Source: DATHTK01 sp035463295
GTDB taxonomy: Bacteria > Actinomycetota > Rubrobacteria > Rubrobacterales > Rubrobacteraceae
Reading direction: 5' to 3'
Length of the DNA: 44,846 nt
Assembly: GCA_035463295.1 (NCBI GenBank)
Contig: DATHTK010000078.1
Location: 1-44,846 of the forward strand
Shown here piece by piece: positions 15,425 through 22,803 of the stretch. Below the pieces are notes generated by a model. The model was given only the letters and a program-made list of their open reading frames with translations, was not told the origin of the DNA and searched no databases. The number at the start of each line of letters is the position of its first letter. Within the stretch, counting starts at the first letter, position 1. The position numbers were made by a program, and so were the translations under genes.

Positions 15425-16192
15425 CTAGAACTCCGGCCTCGAAGAGAGCCACTCACGCCCGCCGGGGCCCAGAGAGGCCGCCACCAACTCCTCCGCCTGC
15501 TCCTCGCCTACTACGTCCTCTCTCTCCCGAAGCGCGTGTGTCAGCCCGCGCAAGAACCCCTCCCCGAACCTCTCCACGGCCGCACCTCCCAGAGCCAGCA
15601 GCAGGTTCTGGAACGCCATCTGCTCTCCGGCGTCCGCCCGGCCCCGGTAGCTCCGGACGGTGAAGCCGGGGGTGCGATCTATCCGCGAGAGGTGCTCTTC
15701 GAGCGGCGCGCCGGTTCTCCGGGCGGTCGCCGCGGCGAGGGCCTGGGGGAGTAGCTCCCGCAGCCAGGCCGGGGTGCGGACCACCGGCTCGCGCAGGAGG
15801 AAGGCGTGCGCCAGCTCGTGCCAGACGACGAGAGGGTACGTAGCCCCCGTGCGGGGCCGGAAGGCGGGGGAGAGCGTTTGCGGGAGGACGAGCGCCGGCG
15901 GGCTAGCGGCGCGGGTGAAGTACGGGAGGCCCGCAGGGTAGGGGTGCTCGTTCTCGCGTGGCGCCTGCCCCCAGTCTTCGTCGGCTACCAGTAGCGCCTC
16001 GAGCTCGGGTGGCTCGACCGCCAGGATCTCCGCGAGCGCGGCGGCGCCGGCCGCGAGGAGGTCCAGACTCCTCGCGGCCCGGTGCTCCATCCCCGCGCGG
16101 TAGAGAACGGGGACGGGACCAGCCAGGCGTTCGTAGCCCGGGAGCGCAGCGGATCGCCGCCCTTCTACGGTGCTACCCTCGACGCTTCCCAC
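15425..16192 (-). CDS. putative zinc metalloprotease-like protein (HELAH motif) inside the leu operon
   Basis: A protein of up to 255 aa that I cannot assign to a characterised family. It contains VVWHELAHAFLL (~residues 122-133), a zincin-type HExxH, followed by WLRELLPQALAAATARR, where a downstream Glu could be the third zinc ligand (gluzincin pattern). It has no signal peptide or clear transmembrane helix, so it is probably cytoplasmic. GTG 16192 would overlap leuA by 28 nt; the first internal ATG (residue 35, 16090) is an alternative. It is sandwiched between leuA and leuB and therefore co-transcribed with them, although no role in leucine synthesis is known to me. Confidence 0.65.
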   Translation of the reverse strand: MGSVEGSTVEGRRSAALPGYERLAGPVPVLYRAGMEHRAARSLDLLAAGAAALAEILAVEPPELEALLVADEDWGQAPRENEHPYPAGLPYFTRAASPPALVLPQTLSPAFRPRTGATYPLVVWHELAHAFLLREPVVRTPAWLRELLPQALAAATARRTGAPLEEHLSRIDRTPGFTVRSYRGRADAGEQMAFQNLLLALGGAAVERFGEGFLRGLTHALREREDVVGEEQAEELVAASLGPGGREWLSSRPEF

Positions 16193-17709
16193 GGGGTCTT
16201 TATCCCGCCGGCGGTGTACACGTTGACCGCCCGGACGTAGGCCCTGGCGGCCGCTTCGACCACGTCCTGAGAGAGCCCGCGGCCGGCGTACTCCTGGCCC
16301 TCGAACTCGACCGAGACGCGCACCTCGCCGAGCGCGTCCTTGCCGCCCGTCACGGCGTCAATCCGGAAGTCCGTCAGGCGGCCCCTGATGCCGGTCGCCG
16401 AGTCTATCGCCCGGAAGACGGCGTCCACCGGACCCTCGCCCTCGGCCTCTGCCTCGAAGGTGCCGCGCTCGGCGTGCGAGATCGTGGCGGCGGCGCGGCT
16501 CTGGCGGCCCGTCGCGGCCACGACCCGGAACGACTCCAGGACGAACTTGCCCTCGAAAGAACCCACCTCGTCGGCGGCGATCGCCTCGAGGTCGGCGGCG
16601 GTCACCGTCTTCTTGTGGTCGGCGATCTCCTTGAACCGGACGAATGCTCGTTTCAGCACCTCGCCTTCGAGCGTGTAGCCGAGCTCCTCGAGGGCGTCCT
16701 TGAGGGCGTGGCGGCCCGAGTGTTTGCCGAGAAAGATGTTCGTCCCCTCGAGCCCGATATCCTCTTTCGTCATGATCTCGAACGTCCGCCGGTCCTTGAG
16801 CACGCCGTCCTGGTGGATGCCGGACTCGTGCAGGAAGGCGTTGCGGCCGACGACCGCCTTGTTCGGCGGCACCTCGTAGCCGGTCATGTTCGAGACCATG
16901 CGCGAGGTGTTCGCGAGCTGGCGGGTGTTCACCCCGACCTCGACGTCGTAGTGGTCTTTGCGCGTGGCGAGGGCCATCACGACCTCCTCGAGGGAGGCGT
17001 TCCCGGCCCGCTCGCCGATGCCGTTGACGGCGACCTCGATCTGGCCGGCTCCCGCCTCGACCCCCGCGAGGCTGTTCGCTACCGCGAGCCCGAGGTCGTC
17101 GTGGCAGTGCACCGAGAGGATGCGATCCTCGAGACCGGGCACTCTCTCCCTGAGCTCCGTGAGGAACGCTGCGAACTCGACCGGGGTCGCATAGCCGACG
17201 GTGTCGGCTATGTTGACCACGTCCGCCCCCGCTTCGACGGCGGCCGCGACGATCTCGGAGAGGTACCCTATATCCGTGCGCGTCGCGTCCATCGGAGAGA
17301 ACTCGACGTTGTCGCAGAGGCTCTTGGCGAAGCGGACCCCCTCGCCGGCCCTCCGGAGTATGTCCTCCCGGTCCGAGCGCATCTGGTGCTCGATGTGTAA
17401 ATCAGAGGTGCCGACGAAGGTGTGGATGCGGGGCCTCTGCGACCACTGCACGGCCTCCCAGGCGCGCTCGATGTCCTGCTGGTGAATCCGGGCGAGCCCG
17501 GCGATGGTCGGGCCCTTCACCTCGGCGGCGATGCGGGAGACCGACTCGAAGTCGCCCTCGGAGGTGATCGGGAACCCCGCCTCGATGACGTCTACCTCCA
17601 GACGCGCGAGCTGGTGGGCTATCTCGACCTTCTCCTCTACTGAGAGCGAGATCCCCGGCGACTGCTCGCCGTCTCGCAAGGTCGTGTCGAAGATCTGTAC
17701 GCGACGCAT
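16165..17709 (-). CDS. leuA: 2-isopropylmalate synthase
   Basis: A 514-aa first committed enzyme of leucine synthesis (2-oxoisovalerate plus acetyl-CoA). The TIM barrel starts FDTTLRDGEQSPGISL and includes EAGFPITSEGDFESV, GTSDLHIEHQM, NIADTVGYATP, SVHCHDDLGLAVANSLAGVE (metal-binding HCHDD), NGIGERAGNASLEEVVMAL, FLHESGIHQDG and GKHSGRHAL. The C-terminal ~120 residues form the leucine-binding regulatory domain, with a GEVRVSVEFEGQEYAGRG-like strand. ATG 17709 is preceded by AGGAGGG. It is the first gene of leuA-(protease-like)-leuB-cimA and follows a structured leader of about 150 nt. Confidence 0.95.
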   Translation of the reverse strand: MRRVQIFDTTLRDGEQSPGISLSVEEKVEIAHQLARLEVDVIEAGFPITSEGDFESVSRIAAEVKGPTIAGLARIHQQDIERAWEAVQWSQRPRIHTFVGTSDLHIEHQMRSDREDILRRAGEGVRFAKSLCDNVEFSPMDATRTDIGYLSEIVAAAVEAGADVVNIADTVGYATPVEFAAFLTELRERVPGLEDRILSVHCHDDLGLAVANSLAGVEAGAGQIEVAVNGIGERAGNASLEEVVMALATRKDHYDVEVGVNTRQLANTSRMVSNMTGYEVPPNKAVVGRNAFLHESGIHQDGVLKDRRTFEIMTKEDIGLEGTNIFLGKHSGRHALKDALEELGYTLEGEVLKRAFVRFKEIADHKKTVTAADLEAIAADEVGSFEGKFVLESFRVVAATGRQSRAAATISHAERGTFEAEAEGEGPVDAVFRAIDSATGIRGRLTDFRIDAVTGGKDALGEVRVSVEFEGQEYAGRGLSQDVVEAAARAYVRAVNVYTAGGIKTPWEASRVAP

Positions 17710-17711
17710 GT

Positions 17712-17860
17712 CTCTTACCCTCCTACATTTGAAGCCTGAGTAGATAAACGATTATTGGTGGCCGCTGAGCTTCGCTGGCCGGTTAGAGACCGGGGCTGGT
17801 AATTCGCCCGGAGGCCACCCTGGTTAGTCGTAGGATGTCGTGAGCGTCGCGCAGCAAGAT
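17712..17860 (-). promoter_or_regulatory. structured leuA leader (LEU-element-like)
   Basis: The leader between ilvE and leuA can fold with a long-range stem GGTGGCC/GGCCACC enclosing a perfect hairpin CCGGT-CTCTA-ACCGG. It contains CCTACGACTAA (minus strand, + coordinates 17824-17834), identical to a motif in the ilvB leader; here it can be read as Leu-Arg-Leu with the rare CTA codon. A short frame covering it (17783-17857, TTG start) has its AAGGAG 14 bases away, so translation is uncertain. A conserved pseudoknot, the LEU element, has been described upstream of leuA in many actinobacteria, and this leader is in the matching position. I cannot verify the pseudoknot by eye. Confidence 0.55.
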
Positions 17861-17896
17861 GTCTAGAAGTTCTCCTTCATTCGAGTCGGCAGTATC

Positions 17897-18853
17897 TCAC
17901 CCGGCGGTCCGCTGTGCAACCTCGACGGCGACGGTCCAGTCGGCGTACTCATCCCACTCGCCGCGCGCGGCCCTGAAGTACAGCTCCTGCAAGCGTGCGG
18001 TCGTGGACCCGATCTCACCGGTCCCAACGGGCCTGTCGTCGACGGCGACGACGGGCGCTATCTGGAAGCCGGTCCCCGAGAGAAAGACCTCGTCGGCGGC
18101 GTAGAGCTCGGTGCGGTCTATATCGCGCTCCAGAACGGGTAGCTCGAGCTCCCTCTCGGCGAGCTCCATGACCGCGTCGCGCGTGATCCCTTCCAGGATG
18201 TCCGCCGTGACCGGCGGCGTGACGAGCTGGCCCTTGCGAAGCAGGAAGATGTTCGCCGCGCTCGCCTCGGAGACGTGGCCGTCCTGCGTGAGGAAGATGG
18301 CGTCGTCGTAGCCCGCCCGCTGCGCCTCGTCGACGGCGAGCGCCGTGTTTATGTACGAGCCGGTGAACTTGCCGCGCGCCGGGATCGCGGTGTCGGGGGT
18401 GCGCCGCCAGGAGGAGACGCAGAGCTTCAGGCCCGTCAGCTCGACGTAGTTGCCCATCGGGACCGTGAAGATCGAGAGCTCCGAGTCGCCCCGCAGGTTC
18501 ACCCCGACCGACTCGGCGGCCTTGTAGGCCAGCGGCCTTATGTAGGTGTCGTCCCTCGGGGCGTTGCGCCGCAGTATCTCGAGCGTGATGTCGCAGAGCT
18601 CGTCGACGGTGGGCGTCAGGTCTACCCGCAGCATCCGGCAGGACTTCTCGAAGCGCTCGTAGTGCTCGCGCATCTTGAGGACCTGCAAGGTCCCCCGCCG
18701 CTCGTTCCAGTACGCCCGGATGCCCTCGAAGACGCCGGTGCCGTAGTTGAGGGCGTGCGTCGCCGGGGAGAGCCGGACGTCCCCTAGCCTGACGTACTCC
18801 CCGCCGTGATAGCACCACTCCTCGTTCGACGCTGCGAATGCCTTGCGACCCAT
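17897..18853 (-). CDS. ilvE: branched-chain amino acid aminotransferase
   Basis: A 318-aa class IV PLP aminotransferase for the last step of Val, Leu and Ile synthesis. Motifs are LSPATHALNYGTGVFEGIRA, YIRPLAYKAAESVGVN, the PLP lysine region ARGKFTGSYINTALAVDEA, and the family signature DGHVSEASAANIFLLRKGQL. It sits at the end of ilvBNCE. An AGGAGG ribosome site lies seven bases before ATG 18853; the GTG directly before it (18856, GTGA overlap with the ilvC stop) is an alternative start. Confidence 0.93.
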   Translation of the reverse strand: MGRKAFAASNEEWCYHGGEYVRLGDVRLSPATHALNYGTGVFEGIRAYWNERRGTLQVLKMREHYERFEKSCRMLRVDLTPTVDELCDITLEILRRNAPRDDTYIRPLAYKAAESVGVNLRGDSELSIFTVPMGNYVELTGLKLCVSSWRRTPDTAIPARGKFTGSYINTALAVDEAQRAGYDDAIFLTQDGHVSEASAANIFLLRKGQLVTPPVTADILEGITRDAVMELAERELELPVLERDIDRTELYAADEVFLSGTGFQIAPVVAVDDRPVGTGEIGSTTARLQELYFRAARGEWDEYADWTVAVEVAQRTAG

Positions 18854-19893
18854 CACACATCACCTCCTGCGGGGCTGCGCGTAGGGGTGGGGTTGCCCAC
18901 GGGCGCCTCGACCCCCTCGGCGGCGAGCGCCCTCAGCCCCGCCCCGACCTTCTCGACCCTCGCGTTCGCCCCCCGGCGACGCATCGCCAGGAACGACGGC
19001 TGTCCGGCCGCGTTCTCCACCACCCAGTCCTTCGCGAACTTGCCGCTCTGGATGTCCGCGAGGATGGCTCGCATCCTCTCCCTCACGCTCTCGTCAATGA
19101 GCTTCGGGCCCGCCGTGTAGTCGCCATACTCGGCGGTGTTGGAGATCGAGTAGCGCATCCTCGCCAGGCCGCCCTCGTAGATGAGGTCAACGATCAGCTT
19201 GAGCTCGTTTACGCACTCGTAGTACGCGAGCTCGGGCTGGTAGCCCGCCTCGACGAGCGTGTCGAACCCGGCCTCCAGCAGCGCCGTGAGCCCGCCGCAA
19301 AGTACGGCCTGCTCCCCGAAGAGGTCGGTCTCGGTCTCCTCGGCGAAGGTCGTCTCCAGAATGCCGGCCCGCCCGCAACCGATACCGCGGGCGTACGAGA
19401 GGACCAGGTCCCTCGCCGACCCCGTGGCGTCGTTCCCGACAGCGAAGAGCGCCGGCATCCCCTTGCCCTCGACGTAGAGCCGCCGGAGGACGTGGCCCGG
19501 GCCCTTCGGCGCGATGAGCCCGAGGTCCACCCCGGGCGGCACGTTTACCTGGTTGAAGTGGATGTTGAAACCGTGAGCGAAGAGCATGAGCATGCCTTCG
19601 GTGAGGTTCGGCTCGACCTCGCTCTCGAAGACGGCGGGCTGCTTCTCGTCCGGCAGCAGCATCATGACCACGTCGGCCCACCGCACGGCCTCGGCGTTGG
19701 TCATGACTTGCAGCCCCGCCTCTTCGGCCTTTTGTCGGCTCTGCGAGCCCTCGTAGAGCCCGACGGCGACCTCGCAGCCAGAGTTCTTCAGGTTCAGCGC
19801 GTGGGCGTGGCCCTGGCTGCCGAAGCCCAGGATGGCTATCTTTTTCTGGGCGATCTCGTTTCCAATATCCGCCTCGCGGTATACCCGGGCCAT
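18853..19893 (-). CDS. ilvC: ketol-acid reductoisomerase (NADP+)
   Basis: A 346-aa class I KARI that converts 2-acetolactate or 2-aceto-2-hydroxybutyrate to the dihydroxy acids. The Rossmann motif is AILGFGSQGHAHALNLKNSG. Further motifs are VMMLLPDEKQ, FAHGFNIHF, APKGPGHVLRR, FAEETETDLFGEQAVLCGG and the Mg-binding PELAYYECVNELKLIVDLIYE. The beta2-alphaB loop (GLYEGSQSRQKA) carries Ser and Arg residues consistent with NADPH preference. The stop overlaps the ilvE start region, and the gene begins 1 base after ilvN ends. Confidence 0.96.
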   Translation of the reverse strand: MARVYREADIGNEIAQKKIAILGFGSQGHAHALNLKNSGCEVAVGLYEGSQSRQKAEEAGLQVMTNAEAVRWADVVMMLLPDEKQPAVFESEVEPNLTEGMLMLFAHGFNIHFNQVNVPPGVDLGLIAPKGPGHVLRRLYVEGKGMPALFAVGNDATGSARDLVLSYARGIGCGRAGILETTFAEETETDLFGEQAVLCGGLTALLEAGFDTLVEAGYQPELAYYECVNELKLIVDLIYEGGLARMRYSISNTAEYGDYTAGPKLIDESVRERMRAILADIQSGKFAKDWVVENAAGQPSFLAMRRRGANARVEKVGAGLRALAAEGVEAPVGNPTPTRSPAGGDV

Positions 19894-20373
19894 CTAACCT
19901 CCGTCCCCCGGCCGGACCACGGGCCCGAGCCTGATGATGTCTCTCTCTCCGTCTTCGAGGGAGCCGAGCCAGCCCTCCATGCTCTCCGGGTCCCCCGACG
20001 CCACGACCGCGCCGCCCGGCTCGGTCTCGTGCGTCTTTATCCCCGCCGCCCCGGCCGATTCGCGAAGGGCGTCGCCCCCGCCGTCGAGCAGCGCGACCTC
20101 CAGGGTACCTTCGGCGACCTCTATCTCCTCGACGTCCTCGAGACCGCCGAGCAGCGTCGCGTAGCGGCGGGCGGTCTCCTCGGGACAGTCGAGCAGGATC
20201 GTGGCCCGCAGCGCTCCGGTACGCCAGCCGTCGCGGCCGACGGTGAAGCTGGCGACCGGCATCCGCTTGTTCATGAACGTCATGACGAGGCGGTTGATCG
20301 CGAGCATCCCGCCGCCGAGGCGCATCTCGATCGGCGTGAGGGTCGCGCTAGCGGGCGCGGTTCTAGGCGCCAT
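19894..20373 (-). CDS. ilvN: divergent acetolactate synthase small (regulatory) subunit
   Basis: A 159-aa protein placed exactly between ilvB and ilvC. Residues ~24-88 read as an ACT domain (AINRLVMTFMNKRMPVASF, then TGALRATILLDCPEETARR and GLEDVEEIEVAEGT) aligned with the ACT part of IlvN. The usual NKPGVLARVxGLFxRRG-type valine-binding loop is strongly altered. The C-terminal half (ALLDGGGDALRESAGAAGIK) only loosely resembles the second IlvN domain. Position and the ACT-like part support a regulatory subunit; feedback sensitivity cannot be assumed. The start at 20373 overlaps ilvB by 11 nt, and an in-frame ATG at 20325 is an alternative. Confidence 0.75.
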   Translation of the reverse strand: MAPRTAPASATLTPIEMRLGGGMLAINRLVMTFMNKRMPVASFTVGRDGWRTGALRATILLDCPEETARRYATLLGGLEDVEEIEVAEGTLEVALLDGGGDALRESAGAAGIKTHETEPGGAVVASGDPESMEGWLGSLEDGERDIIRLGPVVRPGDGG

Positions 20374-22066
20374 CTTCCTCGATCATCTCGTGCACGCTCA
20401 TGCCGGACGGGATCATAGGGTACACGTTCGCCTCCGGGTCGATGTGGAAGTCGAGGATGGCGCAGCCCTCCTGCTCCTGCGCCCACCCGACGGCCTCCTC
20501 GATGTCCTCGCCGGGGTTTATGGTCCTGCCGGCGAGCCCGTAAGAGGCCGCGAACTGCTCGTAGTCCGGACCGGTGATCGGCGTCTCCGAGTAGCGGCGG
20601 TTGTGGAAGAACTGCTGCCACTGGCGCACCATGCCGAGATAGCCGTTGTTCAGGATGGCGACCTTGATGTTCAGCCCGAAGTCCCGGATCGTGGCGAGCT
20701 CCTGGAGGTTCATCTGGATGCCGCCGTCCCCGGCGACGACCCACACCGGCTCGTCGGGGTATGCGAACGCCACGCCCATCGCCGCCGGGAGCGCGAAGCC
20801 CATCGTCCCGAGCCCCCCGCTCGTGATGTGGCTGTTCTTCTTGGTGAACTCGAAGAACTTGGCGGCCCACATCTGGTGCTGGCCCACGTCGGTGACGAGC
20901 CGGACCTCCTCGCCGGCCGCCGCCTTTATGGCGGCCATGATCCGGATCGGACCGTACTCGCCTTTCGCGTCCGCCTCGCGCCTCTTCTCCGGCTCCTGGC
21001 TCTTCACGATCTCCGCCCGCCACTCGGCGCACCCATCCGACTCCTCGGCTTCTTCGAGGTGGGCGAGGATGCCGCGTATGGCGCCTCGGGCGTCGGCCGC
21101 TATGCCGACCGTCGGCCTGACGACCTTCCCGAGCTCGGAGGGGTCGACGTCTATGTGGACGACCTTGGCGTTCGGGGCGAACTTCTCCACGGCGCCCGTG
21201 ATCCTGTCATCGAAGCGCATCCCGACCGCGAAGAGCAGGTCGGAGCGGTCTATGGCCCGGTTGACGCTCGCCGCGCCATGCATCCCCGGCCACCCGATGT
21301 ACAGCGGGTGGTCCTCGGGGAAAGCGCTGATCCCCAGCAGCGTGGTGACCACCGGGGTGCCGGTCCGCTCGGCGAGCAGCCTCAGCTCCATCTCGGCGCC
21401 GGAGAGGGTGACCCCGTGCCCGGCGAGGATGAGCGGTCGCTTGGCCTTCCTGAGCAACGTCGCCGCCGCCTCGAACGCCGGACCCTCGAGCGGCTGGGGC
21501 GCCTCGCGCAGCCTCCTGTACCCGTTGTGCTCGCACGCGGCGAACTGCACGTCCTTCGGCACGTCGACGAGCACGGGGCCCGGGCGACCGGAGCGCGCGA
21601 TCTCGAACGCCCGCCGCATCGTCGGGTAGAGCTCGTCCGGGTCTTCCACCAAGAACGAGTGCTTGGTGAACGGCAGCGTCATGCCGGTGACGTTCGTCTC
21701 CTGGAAGGAGTCCTTGCCCATCGCCGGGCGGCCGACCTGGCCCGTGACCGCCACCAGCGGAACCGAGTCCATCTGGGCCGTCGCGAGGCCCGTGACCAGG
21801 TTGGTTGCCCCGGGGCCGCTCGTCGCGACGCACACCCCTACCCGGCCCGTCGCCCGCGCGTAACCGTCAGCCGCGTGGGCCGCGGCCTGCTCGTGCCTGA
21901 CCAGGATGTGCTTTAGCGGGTAGTCCGGCAGCGCGTCGTAGAACGGCATGATCGCACCCCCCGGATACCCGAAGAGGTGCTCGACCCCCTCGTCCAGGAG
22001 CGCCTCACACATCGCTTCACTCCCGGTGCGCGGCTTGTATTCGACGTTGTATGCGGTGTTCTGCAC
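20363..22066 (-). CDS. ilvB: acetolactate synthase large subunit
   Basis: A 567-aa ThDP-dependent enzyme that condenses two pyruvates, or pyruvate with 2-oxobutyrate. Motifs are EHLFGYPGGAIMPFYDAL, HEQAAAHAADGYARATG (catalytic Glu), SGPGATNLVTGLATAQMDS, QVGRPAMGKDSFQE, and the ThDP/Mg motif VVAGDGGIQMNLQELATI followed by NNGYLGMVRQWQ. The start is GTG 22066 with GGATGGGA upstream. It is the first gene of ilvBNCE and is preceded by a leader peptide, a long hairpin and a candidate promoter. Confidence 0.95.
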   Translation of the reverse strand: MQNTAYNVEYKPRTGSEAMCEALLDEGVEHLFGYPGGAIMPFYDALPDYPLKHILVRHEQAAAHAADGYARATGRVGVCVATSGPGATNLVTGLATAQMDSVPLVAVTGQVGRPAMGKDSFQETNVTGMTLPFTKHSFLVEDPDELYPTMRRAFEIARSGRPGPVLVDVPKDVQFAACEHNGYRRLREAPQPLEGPAFEAAATLLRKAKRPLILAGHGVTLSGAEMELRLLAERTGTPVVTTLLGISAFPEDHPLYIGWPGMHGAASVNRAIDRSDLLFAVGMRFDDRITGAVEKFAPNAKVVHIDVDPSELGKVVRPTVGIAADARGAIRGILAHLEEAEESDGCAEWRAEIVKSQEPEKRREADAKGEYGPIRIMAAIKAAAGEEVRLVTDVGQHQMWAAKFFEFTKKNSHITSGGLGTMGFALPAAMGVAFAYPDEPVWVVAGDGGIQMNLQELATIRDFGLNIKVAILNNGYLGMVRQWQQFFHNRRYSETPITGPDYEQFAASYGLAGRTINPGEDIEEAVGWAQEQEGCAILDFHIDPEANVYPMIPSGMSVHEMIEEDGA

Positions 22067-22142
22067 GGTTTTCCCATCCTTCTTGAAGTCGCGAGCTAGT
22101 GGAGACCCTCGGCCGAAAGACGGGATAGCCCCGCCAGCGGCT

Positions 22143-22265
22143 CTAGGCGGACCGGGACGCGCCGTCCCGGCCCGCCCCGGTAATTAGTCGTAGGGCAGGT
22201 AGGACGACCGGCGAGGATACTCGCGGGTGGATGGGGGGAGTGAGCAGGCGCGCGATCTTGAGCAT
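22143..22265 (-). CDS. candidate ilvB leader peptide
   Basis: A 40-codon frame starting MLKIARLL, with an AAGG element 11 bases before the ATG. A cluster PVVLPALRLI holds two Val, three Leu and one Ile codon, and all three Leu codons are CTA, a rare codon in this GC-rich DNA. The cluster lies immediately before a 14-bp hairpin. Leader peptides with terminators are established upstream of ilvB in several actinobacteria. Odd point: the frame continues through the hairpin to TAG 22143 rather than stopping before it. The frame can also be opened from TTG 22334. Confidence 0.55.
   Translation of the reverse strand: MLKIARLLTPPIHPRVSSPVVLPALRLITGAGRDGASRSA
22146..22176 (-). terminator. attenuator-type hairpin before ilvB
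   Basis: A near-perfect 14-bp stem (arms 22146-22159 and 22163-22176, one U-G pair) with a 3-nt loop, directly following the branched-chain codon cluster of the leader peptide. There is no U-tract, as is common for terminators in GC-rich actinobacteria. It ends about 80 bases before the ilvB GTG. Confidence 0.6.
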
Positions 22266-22343
22266 CAGGCCCGAGACCTTCCTGTCCGCCGTTTCTGAAA
22301 CTTCGCTCAAAGTTCCTCGCTCACTCTCTCGCAAGTAGGAGCA

Positions 22344-22372
22344 GGTTTACATACCGGTAGAGGGTTTGTCAA
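22344..22372 (-). promoter_or_regulatory. candidate ilvB operon promoter
   Basis: The minus strand reads TTGACA (22372-22367), then 17 bases, then TAAACC (22349-22344). The -35 is a perfect consensus and the -10 weak. It lies about 80 bases upstream of the leader-peptide ATG and points toward ilvB. Confidence 0.5.
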
Positions 22373-22472
22373 GTTGCACATAGTCCGTGTACCCAAAAAG
22401 ACGCGCCGCAAACCGTAGCTCCGCTTGGCCGGCTGTTGTGTGCTCCGAGCCTCCGGAGGCCGGTCGGGTCCG

Positions 22473-22658
22473 TCAGGAGGTCCAGTGTTCCCAGGCCCTC
22501 TTTCTCCTGGCCAGAGGGGGCGGGGGTACCACGTCGCCGGTAGCCCTCTTGATCGCCTCCTCATCCTCACGTACCTCACCGGCCATCTCTTTCGGAACTC
22601 CTGTGGTCTCTTCCGGCCGCTCGGAGATCTCAGAGCCCTTGTTCGGCTTCTGGTCCAT
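22473..22658 (-). CDS. small hydrophilic protein of unknown function
   Basis: A 61-aa frame beginning MDQKPNKGSEISERPEETTG, rich in Glu and Lys with a short proline run (PPPP) and a basic, Trp-containing end. It has no membrane segment and no recognised domain. A purine-rich GAGAAGGCAGG site precedes the ATG, and TTACAAT lies further upstream as a possible -10. Third positions are GC-rich, as in genuine genes nearby. It lies between the ilvB promoter (downstream, same strand) and the divergent SDR gene. It could be a disordered stress-type peptide; evidence for expression is limited to these signals. Confidence 0.5.
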   Translation of the reverse strand: MDQKPNKGSEISERPEETTGVPKEMAGEVREDEEAIKRATGDVVPPPPLARRKRAWEHWTS

Positions 22659-22803
22659 GCGCTAACCTGCCTTCTCGTACACCGGCTTCATTGTAACACA
22701 ATTTACTATCATCCTCTGGATGAGAAGGCATGCTACGGGCGCGTATGCTATCGGGGTTAGAGAACGCAGGCGGGCTGGCTTACGAAGGAGGACGGTGGCA
22801 TCT

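Noticed and set aside
15958..17400. Long plus-strand open frame opposite leuA
   Set aside because: Antisense to leuA with no domain or ribosome site; high-GC shadow.
17712..17860. T-box riboswitch upstream of leuA
   Set aside because: AGGGTGG occurs in the leader, but the rest of the antiterminator consensus and a recognisable specifier stem are absent.
18838..20418. Long plus-strand open frame opposite ilvC and ilvN
   Set aside because: It is antisense to firmly identified genes, has low-complexity Arg/Glu/Val composition and no ribosome site; an effect of high GC content.
22307..22579. 90-codon minus-strand frame between the small hydrophilic gene and ilvB
   Set aside because: Overlaps the ilvB promoter and the better-supported 61-codon gene; no ribosome site or motif.
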